A stretch of DNA of 36,530 nucleotides from Pseudomonadota bacterium (GCA_018241895.1 JAFECX010000142.1:1-36530); one strand, 5' to 3'. Shown: positions 26,395 to 33,132, counted from the first letter of the stretch. The notes: generated by a model not told the origin, from the sequence alone. Translations and numbers: made by a program.

Positions 26395-26711
26395 GGTGCG
26401 GTTCTCCTCGTCGTGGTGGGGCCGGACTGGCTCTTGCTCTCGTCGGACATCTGGCGTTCGGCGGCCGCAGCGGAGGCAGCCGCGGCGCTGCGTGCGGCCT
26501 GCGCGCTCTCGATGGCCTCTTCGTCCAGGTCGCTACCGCAGTCGCACACCGCGCGCCGCGAACGAAAGCGCAGACGCGGTGGCGCGACGGCCGGTTCACC
26601 CGCCGCCTGCGGCGCGAGCGCCGCGAGCAGGCACAGCGCCAGCCAATGCCGGCGCACGAGCCGGACGGACGAGGCGGCCGAAGCGGCCGCTGCGGATGAA
26701 GCCGGTGCCAT
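26391..26711 (-). CDS. Small exported protein with C-D-C motif, in the ExtJ position
   Basis: Predicted 106-residue protein. The ATG at 26711 has AGGTGG 8 bases upstream; a GTG four codons earlier is also open. Residues about 25-42 form a signal peptide core (H-W-L-A-L-C-L-L-A-A-L-A-P-Q-A-A-G). The mature part is short: a Pro/Arg section, the cysteine pair in A-V-C-D-C-G-S-D-L-D-E-E, then an Ala-rich acidic helix and a Ser/Thr-rich tail. I do not recognise the family. Its overlap with the triheme gene and its place between two cytochrome genes suggest a role in assembling or tuning the conduit. Composition is consistent with a real exported protein but not proof; confidence that it is translated comes mainly from the ribosome binding site and the GTGA coupling. 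Confidence 0.65.
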   Translation of the reverse strand: MAPASSAAAASAASSVRLVRRHWLALCLLAALAPQAAGEPAVAPPRLRFRSRRAVCDCGSDLDEEAIESAQAARSAAAASAAAAERQMSDESKSQSGPTTTRRTAP

Positions 26712-26725
26712 GCATCGAACCACCT

Positions 26726-26741
26726 AGCACGACACGTGCCA
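26726..26741 (-). promoter_or_regulatory. Second -24/-12-like site inside the conduit cluster
   Basis: On the minus strand TGGCACGTGTCGTGCT matches the sigma-54 consensus TGGCACG-N4-TTGCW at all fixed positions but one. It lies in the 104-base gap after the pentaheme gene. Against it: the predicted start would fall near 26715, four bases before the ATG and after the ribosome binding site, and the sequence also contains a dyad GCACG-ACA-CGTGC that could explain part of the match. Confidence 0.4.
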
Positions 26742-26827
26742 CGGCCCGCATCGCGCCGCTGCAAGGCGCTGCGCCGCCTGCGCATCGTCGCCGCGGTTGC
26801 ACGGGCGCGCCGCGCACGCGCGATCTT

Positions 26828-28099
26828 TCAATTTGCAATGCGCGGCGCCCGGCTGAGCCGCATCAGCTCGTACGCCGTGCTGCGGCTGTGCTCGAACGCG
26901 GCGCGCAGCGGCGCAAGCGCCGCTGGCGGCAACCGCTCGCCCTGCGCCAGGCTCTGGGCGAAAGTGCGTTCGTAGTGCTCGTCGGGGCGCACGACGATGC
27001 GCAGCTCGAGCTGCCAGCCCGCTGGCGTCGGTGCGTCGAAGGCGAGCTCGAAGCGCCGCGACGCGCCGGCCGGGATGCGCGTGTCGGCCGTCTCGTGGCG
27101 CAGCTCGGTATCGACGCTCCAGCCGATCACCTGCGTGCCCAGCGGTGTGCGGCTGCCGTCTGCGGCCACGCGCGCGAACTGCAGCTCGACCTTGGGCACC
27201 ATGTAGGTCGGGAAGTGATGGCCGGCGCCGACGTTGCGCACCACGGCAGCGGCCAGGTAGCCGCCAGGCGCCGTGCGCTGCACGTGCAAGGTGACGTCGA
27301 TCGCACTGCGCGTGGTCTCGGGGTCGTGGATGCCGCGCCACAGGTGCCGGCGATCGGGCATGTGGCAGTCCTGGCAGCTGCGCTGCGCGGCAAAGGGGCT
27401 GGCCTTCCACTGCTCGTAGGTGTCCTCGTTGAGCTTGCCTGCGGTGCGCGGCCCGTCGTCCGGGAACTGGTGGCAGTGCGCGCACAGGCGGCTGTCGGAG
27501 AACGCCGGCGTCGCCACGAAGCCGCCGTGCGCGCCGGCCGTCGTCGCGCCCGCGCGAGCGCCGCGCGGCACCGGGCCGATGCGGCGATGGCCGCGCACGT
27601 GGCAGGCGGCACAGACGAGGCCCTGCTGTGCAAGATCCTGCGGCACGTACGACGGTGCCGATGCCGCCGGCCGCGCCGGCCACGCCATGGCTTGCGCGAG
27701 CAGCGCCTTCTGCTCGGCCAGCGGTGCGTGACAGCGCAGGCAGCGGTTGGCCTGTGCCTGGTCCATCAGGTGCAGCTGCCACAGCAGGCCCGGGCCGACG
27801 GCGCGCGCATGCAGGCTGGTCTGCCATTGCTGCCACTGCTGCGCATGACACTGCCCGCAGGCCTGCGGCGCCAGCGAGGCCTCGAGCGCGGACAGGCCCG
27901 CCGGCAGCGGCCCCTGCGCTGCGAGCGGATCGGCCCAATGGCGTTCGAAGAAGCGTGCGTCGTCGACGGCACCTCCCTCGTGCCGCGTGCACGCTCCGAG
28001 GACGAGCCCGGCCGCGCAGGCGGCCACGACCCCCCTGGCGAACGCGGCTGCGCTCGCCGCGATGAACGTGAGCCGGCGCGGCGCGAAGCGAGCCGTCAT
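26828..28099 (-). CDS. Pentaheme c-type cytochrome lipoprotein
   Basis: Protein of 423 residues with a lipoprotein signal ending L-V-L-G-A-C (Cys37). Five heme motifs: C-G-Q-C-H (81-85), C-L-R-C-H (120-124), C-A-A-C-H (153-157), C-A-H-C-H (196-200) and C-Q-D-C-H (222-226). The C-terminal part (about 240-365) has no heme sites and looks like a beta-rich, immunoglobulin-like domain (alternating strands, G-A-G-H-H-F-P-T-Y-M-V-P-K-V-E-L), an arrangement seen in cytochrome c554-type multiheme proteins. As an outer-membrane lipoprotein it would pair with the porin, like the multiheme lipoproteins of Geobacter ext clusters. It follows the rhodanese gene by 40 bases. The ribosome binding site is weak, and the long 20-residue lead before the hydrophobic core leaves a later start possible. 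Confidence 0.88.
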   Translation of the reverse strand: MTARFAPRRLTFIAASAAAFARGVVAACAAGLVLGACTRHEGGAVDDARFFERHWADPLAAQGPLPAGLSALEASLAPQACGQCHAQQWQQWQTSLHARAVGPGLLWQLHLMDQAQANRCLRCHAPLAEQKALLAQAMAWPARPAASAPSYVPQDLAQQGLVCAACHVRGHRRIGPVPRGARAGATTAGAHGGFVATPAFSDSRLCAHCHQFPDDGPRTAGKLNEDTYEQWKASPFAAQRSCQDCHMPDRRHLWRGIHDPETTRSAIDVTLHVQRTAPGGYLAAAVVRNVGAGHHFPTYMVPKVELQFARVAADGSRTPLGTQVIGWSVDTELRHETADTRIPAGASRRFELAFDAPTPAGWQLELRIVVRPDEHYERTFAQSLAQGERLPPAALAPLRAAFEHSRSTAYELMRLSRAPRIAN

Positions 28100-28139
28100 G
28101 CCCGATCCGCTTCGCGCCGGCCTTCCCGCCGCGCGGGGA

Positions 28140-29618
28140 TCAGCCCCCGCAGGGATTGGCCGGCAGGCCGCCGCCGCCCGTACTCACGCTCTCGCCGGTC
28201 TTGTAGCCCTTGTCGCTGTCGACGACGAGATCGGTGTTGCGGGCGTAGGCATTGGTGATGTGGCGCGTGTCCACCGTGGCGGTGCTCATCGCCGGGCGGA
28301 AGTACGAGCGCACATCGGTGCGCCACGGCGAGTCGGCCGGCAGGATGGTGCGGCCCGTCTTGTCGGCGATGTTCGACAGCGAGTTCCACTCGACCATCGC
28401 GCCGTCGTAGAAGCGCGTCGGCTTGCCGAGGATGACCGCGCTCGTGATGCCGGTGATCATGGCGCGCAGCGTCGTCTCACAGTAGGTGTAGACCGTGTCG
28501 CCCTCCTGGTAGCCGTTGCCGGCGCCGACCAGCTGCTGCGAGCCGTCGATGAAGCCGATGCCCGTCGCATCCGGCGCCCCCGTCAGGTAGCCCGCGAGCA
28601 CCGACTTGGGCTTGTAGGCAAAGCCCTTGCCCGAGTCGAGCATGTAGGTGTACTGCAACTGCAGCGCGCCGAACGGGTGGCCCTGGCGCGAGCCGTTGTT
28701 CTGGAACGTCCAGTTGTAGTTGGCGGGATTGCGCGGCGTGCAGTAGGCCGACGCGCAGGCCTGGACGCCGGCGGTGTCGGAGTCGGTGTCCTCGCCGCGC
28801 TCGACCAGCGTGCCGGCGGTGTACTGGCTCACGCTGCGTGCGTCCCAGAGGAAGATGCCGCTCGTGGTGACGTTGCGATCGGCCGCGGGCAGCACGGCCA
28901 GCACGTCGCGCACCGTCGCCTGCAACTGCGTGTTGTCGACCAGCAGGTCCTTGACGCTGGCGCTGCCGTTGTTCGGCGCCGCCGACGCGCTCGCCTGGAA
29001 GTCGCCGGCCGTCATGCCGTGCCCGTTCAGCCACTGGTTGCCGCCGTTGAGCAGCGCCAGGTGCTCCTTGCCGACGCCCCAGTAGCGCAGCGCGTACCAG
29101 ATGCGGCCCTGCCCCATGGCGTTCGGTGCGCTGCCCGTGCCCATCGCGGCGACGATCATGTCGCGCGCCGGGTCGATGTTGTACTTCTTGAGCAGCGCGT
29201 CCATCGTCGCGCCGTCGGGCACCATGCTCTGCGTCTCGATGACGCCGTTGTCGCGCGTCTGCAGCCACTCGCTGCTGGGCGACAGGTAGGTGAAGACCTG
29301 CGTGCCGTTCGGCCTGACGTACTCGGCGCCGGCGGGACCGGCCGCCACCTGCAGGATGACGAGCTTGCCGGTGACGCCGCTCGGGCGCTGGTTGGCCCAG
29401 TCGGACATCCAGCGCTCGAGCGTGGCGCCGCTGACGATGCCGTTGACGTTGTCGTCGTAGTTGTCGGCCGAGGTCTGCGCGATCGCTGCCGGCGAATTCA
29501 CCGTCATGCGTCGCGCGATGGAATTGGCATCGTCGCCGCCTCCGCCGCAGCCGTGCAGCAGCACGGCGACCGATGCGGCAGCCAGCGCGATCCGCAAGAT
29601 CCTGGGCATCGAGCTCAT
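28140..29618 (-). CDS. extH: Rhodanese-domain lipoprotein, ExtH-like
   Basis: Lipoprotein of 492 residues: signal peptide ending L-L-H-G-C (Cys24) followed by Gly/Asp, then two rhodanese-like domains. One contains L-W-D-A-R-S (about residue 257); the other has the active loop C-E-T-T-L-R with Cys380, the C-x4-R geometry of sulfurtransferases, and the substrate-pocket lead T-V-Y-T-Y. The start at 29618 has a perfect AAGGAGA site. A rhodanese lipoprotein next to multiheme cytochromes and a barrel is the hallmark of the extH group of Geobacter sulfurreducens, where the locus affects selenite and tellurite reduction. Here the neighbouring TusA, DsrE-like and YeeE genes strengthen a sulfur or selenium role. 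Cell-surface or periplasmic orientation is not predictable. Confidence 0.82.
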   Translation of the reverse strand: MSSMPRILRIALAAASVAVLLHGCGGGGDDANSIARRMTVNSPAAIAQTSADNYDDNVNGIVSGATLERWMSDWANQRPSGVTGKLVILQVAAGPAGAEYVRPNGTQVFTYLSPSSEWLQTRDNGVIETQSMVPDGATMDALLKKYNIDPARDMIVAAMGTGSAPNAMGQGRIWYALRYWGVGKEHLALLNGGNQWLNGHGMTAGDFQASASAAPNNGSASVKDLLVDNTQLQATVRDVLAVLPAADRNVTTSGIFLWDARSVSQYTAGTLVERGEDTDSDTAGVQACASAYCTPRNPANYNWTFQNNGSRQGHPFGALQLQYTYMLDSGKGFAYKPKSVLAGYLTGAPDATGIGFIDGSQQLVGAGNGYQEGDTVYTYCETTLRAMITGITSAVILGKPTRFYDGAMVEWNSLSNIADKTGRTILPADSPWRTDVRSYFRPAMSTATVDTRHITNAYARNTDLVVDSDKGYKTGESVSTGGGGLPANPCGG

Positions 29619-29668
29619 CGTGTCTCCTTCGAAGGTCTGGGTGGGCGGCGCACGGGATCGAGCCCGGC

Positions 29669-29875
29669 TCAGGAATCGGGGACGGGGCAGGGGGCGGCTC
29701 CCATCACCACGGGCAGCCAGCCGTCGGCCAGGGCGTCGAGCAGTTCGCCCGCGGGCGCGTCCAGCCGCTGGCGGCGCACGACGGCGCCGAGCACGTGCAG
29801 CGCGTCGACGAGCGGCGCCAGGTCGGCGGCGCCCTCGCCTTCTTCGAGCACCAGGACTTTGCGGCCCGTGGTCAT
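29669..29875 (-). CDS. Small protein of unknown function (68 aa)
   Basis: Short frame beginning M-T-T-G-R-K-V-L-V-L-E-E-G-E-G, with a beta-strand-like start and two Leu/Ala-rich helices, and one Cys near the C-terminus (A-P-C-P-V-P-D-S). The pattern (hydrophobic strand, helix, strand) is reminiscent of the small DsrE/TusBCD-type fold but no signature is clear. Its AGGGGGC ribosome binding site is supplied by the edge of the 71-bp repeat copy at 29879. It lies 50 bases upstream of the rhodanese gene. I do not recognise a family. Confidence 0.6.
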   Translation of the reverse strand: MTTGRKVLVLEEGEGAADLAPLVDALHVLGAVVRRQRLDAPAGELLDALADGWLPVVMGAAPCPVPDS

Positions 29876-29878
29876 GTT

Positions 29879-29949
29879 GCCCCCTTGGCCCGGCGGGCCG
29901 TCCCCCCACGGGGGAATGAGCGCCTTCGGAACGGCCGCGCGGCGCTCAT
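29879..29949. repeat. 71-bp tandem repeat, copy 1
   Basis: First of two direct copies, 69 of 71 bases identical by eye, 4 bases apart. Each copy contains two inverted repeats: CCCCCTTGG-type arms ending in a G run, and TGAGCGCC/GGCGCTCA arms around about 15 bases. The copy touches the ribosome binding site of the 68-residue gene. Resembles extragenic REP-like elements. Confidence 0.85.
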
Positions 29950-29953
29950 GTAA

Positions 29954-30024
29954 GCCCCCTTGGCCCTGCGGGCCGTCCCCCCAAGGGGGAATGAGCGCCT
30001 TCGGAACGGCCGCGCGGCGCTCAT
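29954..30024. repeat. 71-bp tandem repeat, copy 2
   Basis: Second copy, differing from copy 1 at two positions (T for G in the first arm's spacer and A for C next to the G run, which makes the CCCCCTTGG/CCAAGGGGG arms perfect). Its right end includes the stop codon of the 85-residue gene at 30021, so on the minus strand the repeat begins inside that gene's last codon. Confidence 0.85.
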
Positions 30025-30278
30025 ATCACGTACACCGCGTCGCTGGCGACGATGGCGCCGGCGATGTGGGCCCAGGTGTCGGGCGCATCGGCGGCGAGCG
30101 CTTCGGGCGTGATGTCGGCGAAGGCCAGCGCCTCGAGCTGGACCTCGGCCGCCTCGCCTTCGGGCAGGGGCCCGATCGCGAGCACGCTCAGTTCGCTGTC
30201 GGTGAGCGTCAGCCCGGCGGCCACGCGCAGCGCCTCGAGCGGCTTGTGGCGGGCGACGACGAGGATCTTCTTGGCCAT
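30021..30278 (-). CDS. Small DsrE-like-fold protein (85 aa)
   Basis: Predicted protein of 85 residues: M-A-K-K-I-L-V-V-A-R-H-K-P-L-E-A-L-R-V-A-A-G-L-T-L at the N-terminus, then S-E-L-S-V-L-A-I-G strand and an acidic helix, ending A-S-D-A-V-Y-V-I. The strand-helix-strand pattern and gene position beside a DsrE-like gene suggest a shortened DsrE/F/H-type protein. No cysteine is present, so it cannot be the sulfur-carrying member; it could be a structural partner. The AAAGGGG sequence 10 bases upstream of the ATG is its likely ribosome binding site. Assignment to the fold is by pattern only. Confidence 0.7.
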   Translation of the reverse strand: MAKKILVVARHKPLEALRVAAGLTLTDSELSVLAIGPLPEGEAAEVQLEALAFADITPEALAADAPDTWAHIAGAIVASDAVYVI

Positions 30279-30299
30279 CGCAGCAACCCCTTTTGCGCG

Positions 30300-30608
30300 C
30301 TAGAGCACCAGCAGGGCGTGCGCCGACTGCGCCAGCTTCGCGCCCTGGAACTGGCTGCCCATTACGACGTGCTCCGACAGCGCGGCCAGGTCGCGCCCCG
30401 GCAGCAGTTCGTCGACGCTGTGCCGGCACACGGCGACGCTCTTGGGTCGCGCGCGCGCCTCGGCCATGAAGCCCTCGTGCTCGAGCAGACAGACGCCCGA
30501 GTCGGTGAGGAAGCAGCGCGCGTCCCAGCCGCGCGCCGCGGCGCCGGCCAGCAGCGCCGCGGCACGCGCGGCGTGGCGCCGGTCGGTGATCACGAGTCCG
30601 AACTGCAT
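30300..30608 (-). CDS. DsrE-family-like protein (102 aa)
   Basis: Small protein beginning M-Q-F-G-L-V-I-T-D, followed by an Ala-rich helix, G-W-D-A-R-C-F-L-T-D-S-G-V strand and turn, and S-V-A-V-C-R-H-S-V-D-E-L-L, whose Cys occupies the position of the conserved cysteine of DsrE/TusD and of the C-terminal domain of YedF. It has three cysteines. The start at 30608 is chosen because the open frame upstream only overlaps tusA. It sits 19 bases after tusA, an arrangement expected for sulfur relay partners. In selenium-metabolism YedF, TusA-like and DsrE-like domains are fused; here they are neighbours. Confidence 0.75.
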   Translation of the reverse strand: MQFGLVITDRRHAARAAALLAGAAARGWDARCFLTDSGVCLLEHEGFMAEARARPKSVAVCRHSVDELLPGRDLAALSEHVVMGSQFQGAKLAQSAHALLVL

Positions 30609-30627
30609 GCCTGCGACTGCCCGACGC

Positions 30628-30879
30628 TCAGCCCTTGCGGATCGTCCAGCTGAACTGGCCGCCATCCTCGCTGCGCTCGACGATGTCGTTGCCTTCGGAC
30701 TCGCACATGGCCTGGATCGACTCACCGGACGAGGGGTTGTCGAACATCACCAGCAGCGTGTCACCGCTGGCCATCTTCTGCAGCGCCTTGCGCGTGTACA
30801 GCTGGGGATGCGGGCACGAGTAGCCGCACACGTCGAGCTTCCACTGGCCTGCACCGACCTGGTTGAACGTCACTGCCAT
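30628..30879 (-). CDS. tusA: TusA-family sulfur carrier
   Basis: Persulfide carrier of 83 residues with the family signature V-C-G-Y-S-C-P-H-P-Q (C-P-x-P; Cys22), followed by the usual amphipathic helix, S-G-D-T-L-L-V-M-F-D-N-P strand and a second helix. A second Cys (Cys18) precedes the signature and a third lies in A-M-C-E-S-E-G, so more than one thiol is available. A strong AGGAGG precedes the ATG by 9 bases. It is flanked by a YeeE/YedE transporter and a DsrE-like gene, so it probably hands imported sulfur (or selenium) from the transporter to downstream partners. It is distinct in sequence from the other TusA-like protein at 32392. Confidence 0.9.
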   Translation of the reverse strand: MAVTFNQVGAGQWKLDVCGYSCPHPQLYTRKALQKMASGDTLLVMFDNPSSGESIQAMCESEGNDIVERSEDGGQFSWTIRKG

Positions 30880-30925
30880 CGCGCTGGTCCTCCTGTACCG
30901 GATCGGGTGCTCGCACGGCGCCGCT

Positions 30926-32368
30926 TCACGACAGCGACAGCTCGTCGCCGCGGCGCGCGCTCTGCCAGTCGATCCACCAGGCGAAGATCTTCACGCCGAC
31001 GTAGGCGCCCAGCGCCATGCCGACGAGGAAGATCCAGCCACTCGGGTCGCCGTTGGTGACGGTGGCGAAGAAGGCACCGATGTTGCAGCCCATCGCAACG
31101 CGCGCACCCAGGCCCATCAGCGCCCCGCCGAGGAGCGCGAACAGCGCGCCCTCGAGGTTGGGCACCTTCCAGCGGAACTCGCGCCGCACCAGCGCCATCA
31201 TCGCGGCGCCCAGGATGATGCCGATCGACATGAAGCCCGGCGCGTTGAGCCACGGCGGCGGCAGCCCGTTGTCGAGGCCGAAGAAGATGTTGTCGCCGAG
31301 CGGCACGCCCGCGCGCTCGAGCAGCCAGCCGCCCCACTGCGCCTCCTGCGTCGTGATGTACCAGTAGCCCGGATCGAAGACGGTGTCCTGGATCGACAGC
31401 CCGCGCTTCAGGTGCATGGCTGCGAGCAGCTCGCCGAAGTTGTCGATCTTGAAGTGCGCGCGCATCGCGCCGGTGGTCCACATGTGCGCCCCGGCGAGGA
31501 TGCCCAGCCCGGCGCCGGCCAGCGCGGTGTTGCGCGACGCGGTGGCCATCGCCCACAGGCCCGACAGATGGTCGCGCCAGGTCGGCCTGGCGATCTTGGC
31601 GCGCCGCATGTGGCCGGGCCGGAAATAGACGGCGTACAGCAGCAGCAGGATCAGGCCCACCGGCAGCAGGGCCACCACCAGCATGTTCACGAGGGCGGCG
31701 AGCCACGACGCATCGGCCACGCCCAGCCGCTGCGCCAGCGTGGCGGCCTTCAGATCCCAGACGTAGCCGGCGGTGAAGAGGTCGAACCAGCCGTGCGTCA
31801 CGTCGAGCTCGGCCGGCATGTCCTTGGCGAGCGCCGACTTGGTCCAGCTCGCCGGCGCCAGTGCGTCGCCGAAGCCCTTGCTGCCGACCACCAGCGCCTG
31901 CGAGAACGAGATCGAGACGATGACCAGCGCCGAAGCCAGATTGCCCTCGCCGGCCTTGTACAGCGAGCCCGACGCGCAGCCGCCGGTGAACACGATGCCG
32001 AAGCCGAAGATGGCGGCACCGATCAGCACGTGCCAGCCGATCGGGTTGGGATGGAAGGTGTTGAAGCCGCTCAGGCTCACGCCGGCCGCGACCAGCGCGT
32101 ACAGCGCGACGGCGATCATCATGCCCACCGCCATGCGCGGCACGCGCACCGCGAACAGGTCGCGCACCGCCGAGGCCATGCAAAAGCGCCCGTACTGCAG
32201 CAGCAGGCCGTAGGCGAGGCCGAACCAGGCATAGACGAGGATGTACGACCAGCGCGCGTCGGCCGCGTAGGCCCACAACGACGCCGCCAGCACCGCGACC
32301 AGCAGGCCCAGCGCACTCCAGCGCCCGCGATGCCAGACGCCGCCCTTGTCGATCGCCGCTGCCCCCAC
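30926..32368 (-). CDS. YeeE/YedE-family thiosulfate (or related) transporter
   Basis: Inner-membrane protein of 480 residues with about a dozen hydrophobic segments in two inverted halves. Three conserved cysteines stand in pore-lining contexts: Y-G-R-F-C-M-A-S-A (about 64), F-T-G-G-C-A-S-G-S (about 131) and V-A-M-G-C-N-I-G-A-F (about 428), corresponding to those that relay thiosulfate in the YeeE/TsuA structure. The start is a GTG at 32368 with AAGGAG 8 bases upstream; the open frame further upstream overlaps the TusA-like gene. A polar insert (about 165-220) separates the halves. It lies between two TusA genes, the usual companion of YeeE. Some relatives (YedE) are linked to selenium metabolism, so the substrate may be thiosulfate or a selenium species. 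Confidence 0.88.
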   Translation of the reverse strand: MGAAAIDKGGVWHRGRWSALGLLVAVLAASLWAYAADARWSYILVYAWFGLAYGLLLQYGRFCMASAVRDLFAVRVPRMAVGMMIAVALYALVAAGVSLSGFNTFHPNPIGWHVLIGAAIFGFGIVFTGGCASGSLYKAGEGNLASALVIVSISFSQALVVGSKGFGDALAPASWTKSALAKDMPAELDVTHGWFDLFTAGYVWDLKAATLAQRLGVADASWLAALVNMLVVALLPVGLILLLLYAVYFRPGHMRRAKIARPTWRDHLSGLWAMATASRNTALAGAGLGILAGAHMWTTGAMRAHFKIDNFGELLAAMHLKRGLSIQDTVFDPGYWYITTQEAQWGGWLLERAGVPLGDNIFFGLDNGLPPPWLNAPGFMSIGIILGAAMMALVRREFRWKVPNLEGALFALLGGALMGLGARVAMGCNIGAFFATVTNGDPSGWIFLVGMALGAYVGVKIFAWWIDWQSARRGDELSLS

Positions 32369-32391
32369 GCGCTGCGCTCCTTGCTGCGGGC

Positions 32392-32718
32392 TCAAAGACC
32401 CTTGCGCAGGTACACGCGCCAGGCGTGCCCGTCGCGCACCGTCGTCAGGTGCGTGGCCAGCAGGGTGTGCGCGAGCGCCGGAAAGCCCTCGACCGCCGCG
32501 GCGCTGTCGCAGCGCAGTTCCACCACCTCGCCGTCCGCCATCCTGCTCATGACCTTCATCGCCAACAACTGCGGCCTCGGGCACGAGGCGCCCAGACAGT
32601 CCACCGAGACCGCGATGCGCGTGCGCCCGGCGCCGGGCAAGTCGACTTCCCGGGGCGGCGGCGGTTGCGGCTTGGCCTCGCGCCCCAGGATGCGTCGCCA
32701 CCAGCCCGCTGCGCCCAT
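32392..32718 (-). CDS. TusA-like sulfur carrier with N-terminal extension
   Basis: Protein of 108 residues. The TusA core has C-L-G-A-S-C-P-R-P-Q-L-L (C-P-x-P at about 46-49), followed by the helix M-K-V-M-S-R-M, the strand E-V-V-E-L-R-C and a second helix. About 35 residues precede the core (W-W-R-R-I-L-G-R, then a Pro run), which is not part of the usual 75-85-residue TusA. This could attach the carrier to the membrane surface or be an unneeded early start; no strong ribosome binding site is seen. It is the first gene of the minus-strand sulfur/cytochrome block, 23 bases before the yeeE-like GTG. A -24/-12 promoter lies 33 bases before its ATG. Confidence 0.85.
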   Translation of the reverse strand: MGAAGWWRRILGREAKPQPPPPREVDLPGAGRTRIAVSVDCLGASCPRPQLLAMKVMSRMADGEVVELRCDSAAAVEGFPALAHTLLATHLTTVRDGHAWRVYLRKGL

Positions 32719-32750
32719 GGTCCGCTCGTCTCGCTGTGCCCGATTCGGAA

Positions 32751-32766
32751 AGCAGCTTGCATGCCA
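32751..32766 (-). promoter_or_regulatory. Sigma-54 (-24/-12) promoter of the sulfur/cytochrome block
   Basis: On the minus strand TGGCATGCAAGCTGCT matches TGGCACG-N4-TTGCW with the invariant GG and GC at the right spacing and two mismatches in the other fixed bases. Predicted transcription start is near 32741, giving a leader of about 22 bases before the ATG at 32718. The same operon ends with a sigma-54 activator gene, which supports the call. Confidence 0.6.
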
Positions 32767-32809
32767 GCCCCGGCGCGAGGGGCGAGGACGGACAGCCGCG
32801 TGAATATTG

Positions 32810-32826
32810 CAACCGGCGCCGGATTG
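32810..32826. promoter_or_regulatory. Candidate activator-binding dyad
   Basis: CAACCGGCGCCGGATTG is a near-perfect dyad (10-bp CCGGCGCCGG core flanked by CAA and TTG arms, one base of asymmetry) centred about 77 bases upstream of the predicted start from the -24/-12 site, a distance suited to an NtrC-type enhancer site. GC-rich palindromes are common here, so this is tentative. Confidence 0.35.
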
Positions 32827-33132
32827 AGGCCGCGGGCCGTCGTGTTCTGCAATCGGGTCCGGCCGCGCGGAACCGGCGGTCCCGCGGGGCCGGCCACGGG
32901 AGCGGACACGGGGCTGCGGCCGATGACGATGCGGCTCACGCCCGGCACGTGCCGTCGCCGGGCGGGCGCATCGACCGCACCGAGCCCGGCAGCGGCGAAG
33001 CGCCCGCGATCGGCCGCCGGGCCGCCAGTGCGGTGCGCTGTCGGGCCGCGCAGCCAGGCTGCAAATCGCTTGGCCCGGTCGCCCTGCCGGCGGCGTCTGC
33101 GCGGACCGCGAATGCAGGGTTCGGCGATCGCG

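Larger units (their letters stand above)
32719..33132. other. Intergenic control region of the sulfur/cytochrome block
   Basis: 414 bases without a gene, between the stop of the SMUG1 gene and the first TusA-like gene, both on the minus strand. The part nearest the TusA-like gene holds a -24/-12 promoter (32751-32766), a locally AT-richer stretch with AATATT and an imperfect dyad (32810-32826). The remainder (about 32860-33130) is GC-rich and I see nothing in it. Confidence 0.6.

Noticed and set aside
29879-30024. Tandem repeat considered as a CRISPR array
   Set aside because: Only two units, 71 bases long with a 4-base spacer, nested inverted repeats, and no cas gene.
29872-30429. A frame reading twice through a sequence starting M-S-A-A-R-P-F-R-R-R
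   Set aside because: The duplicate peptides simply reflect the 71-bp tandem repeat, and the frame overlaps two better-supported small genes.
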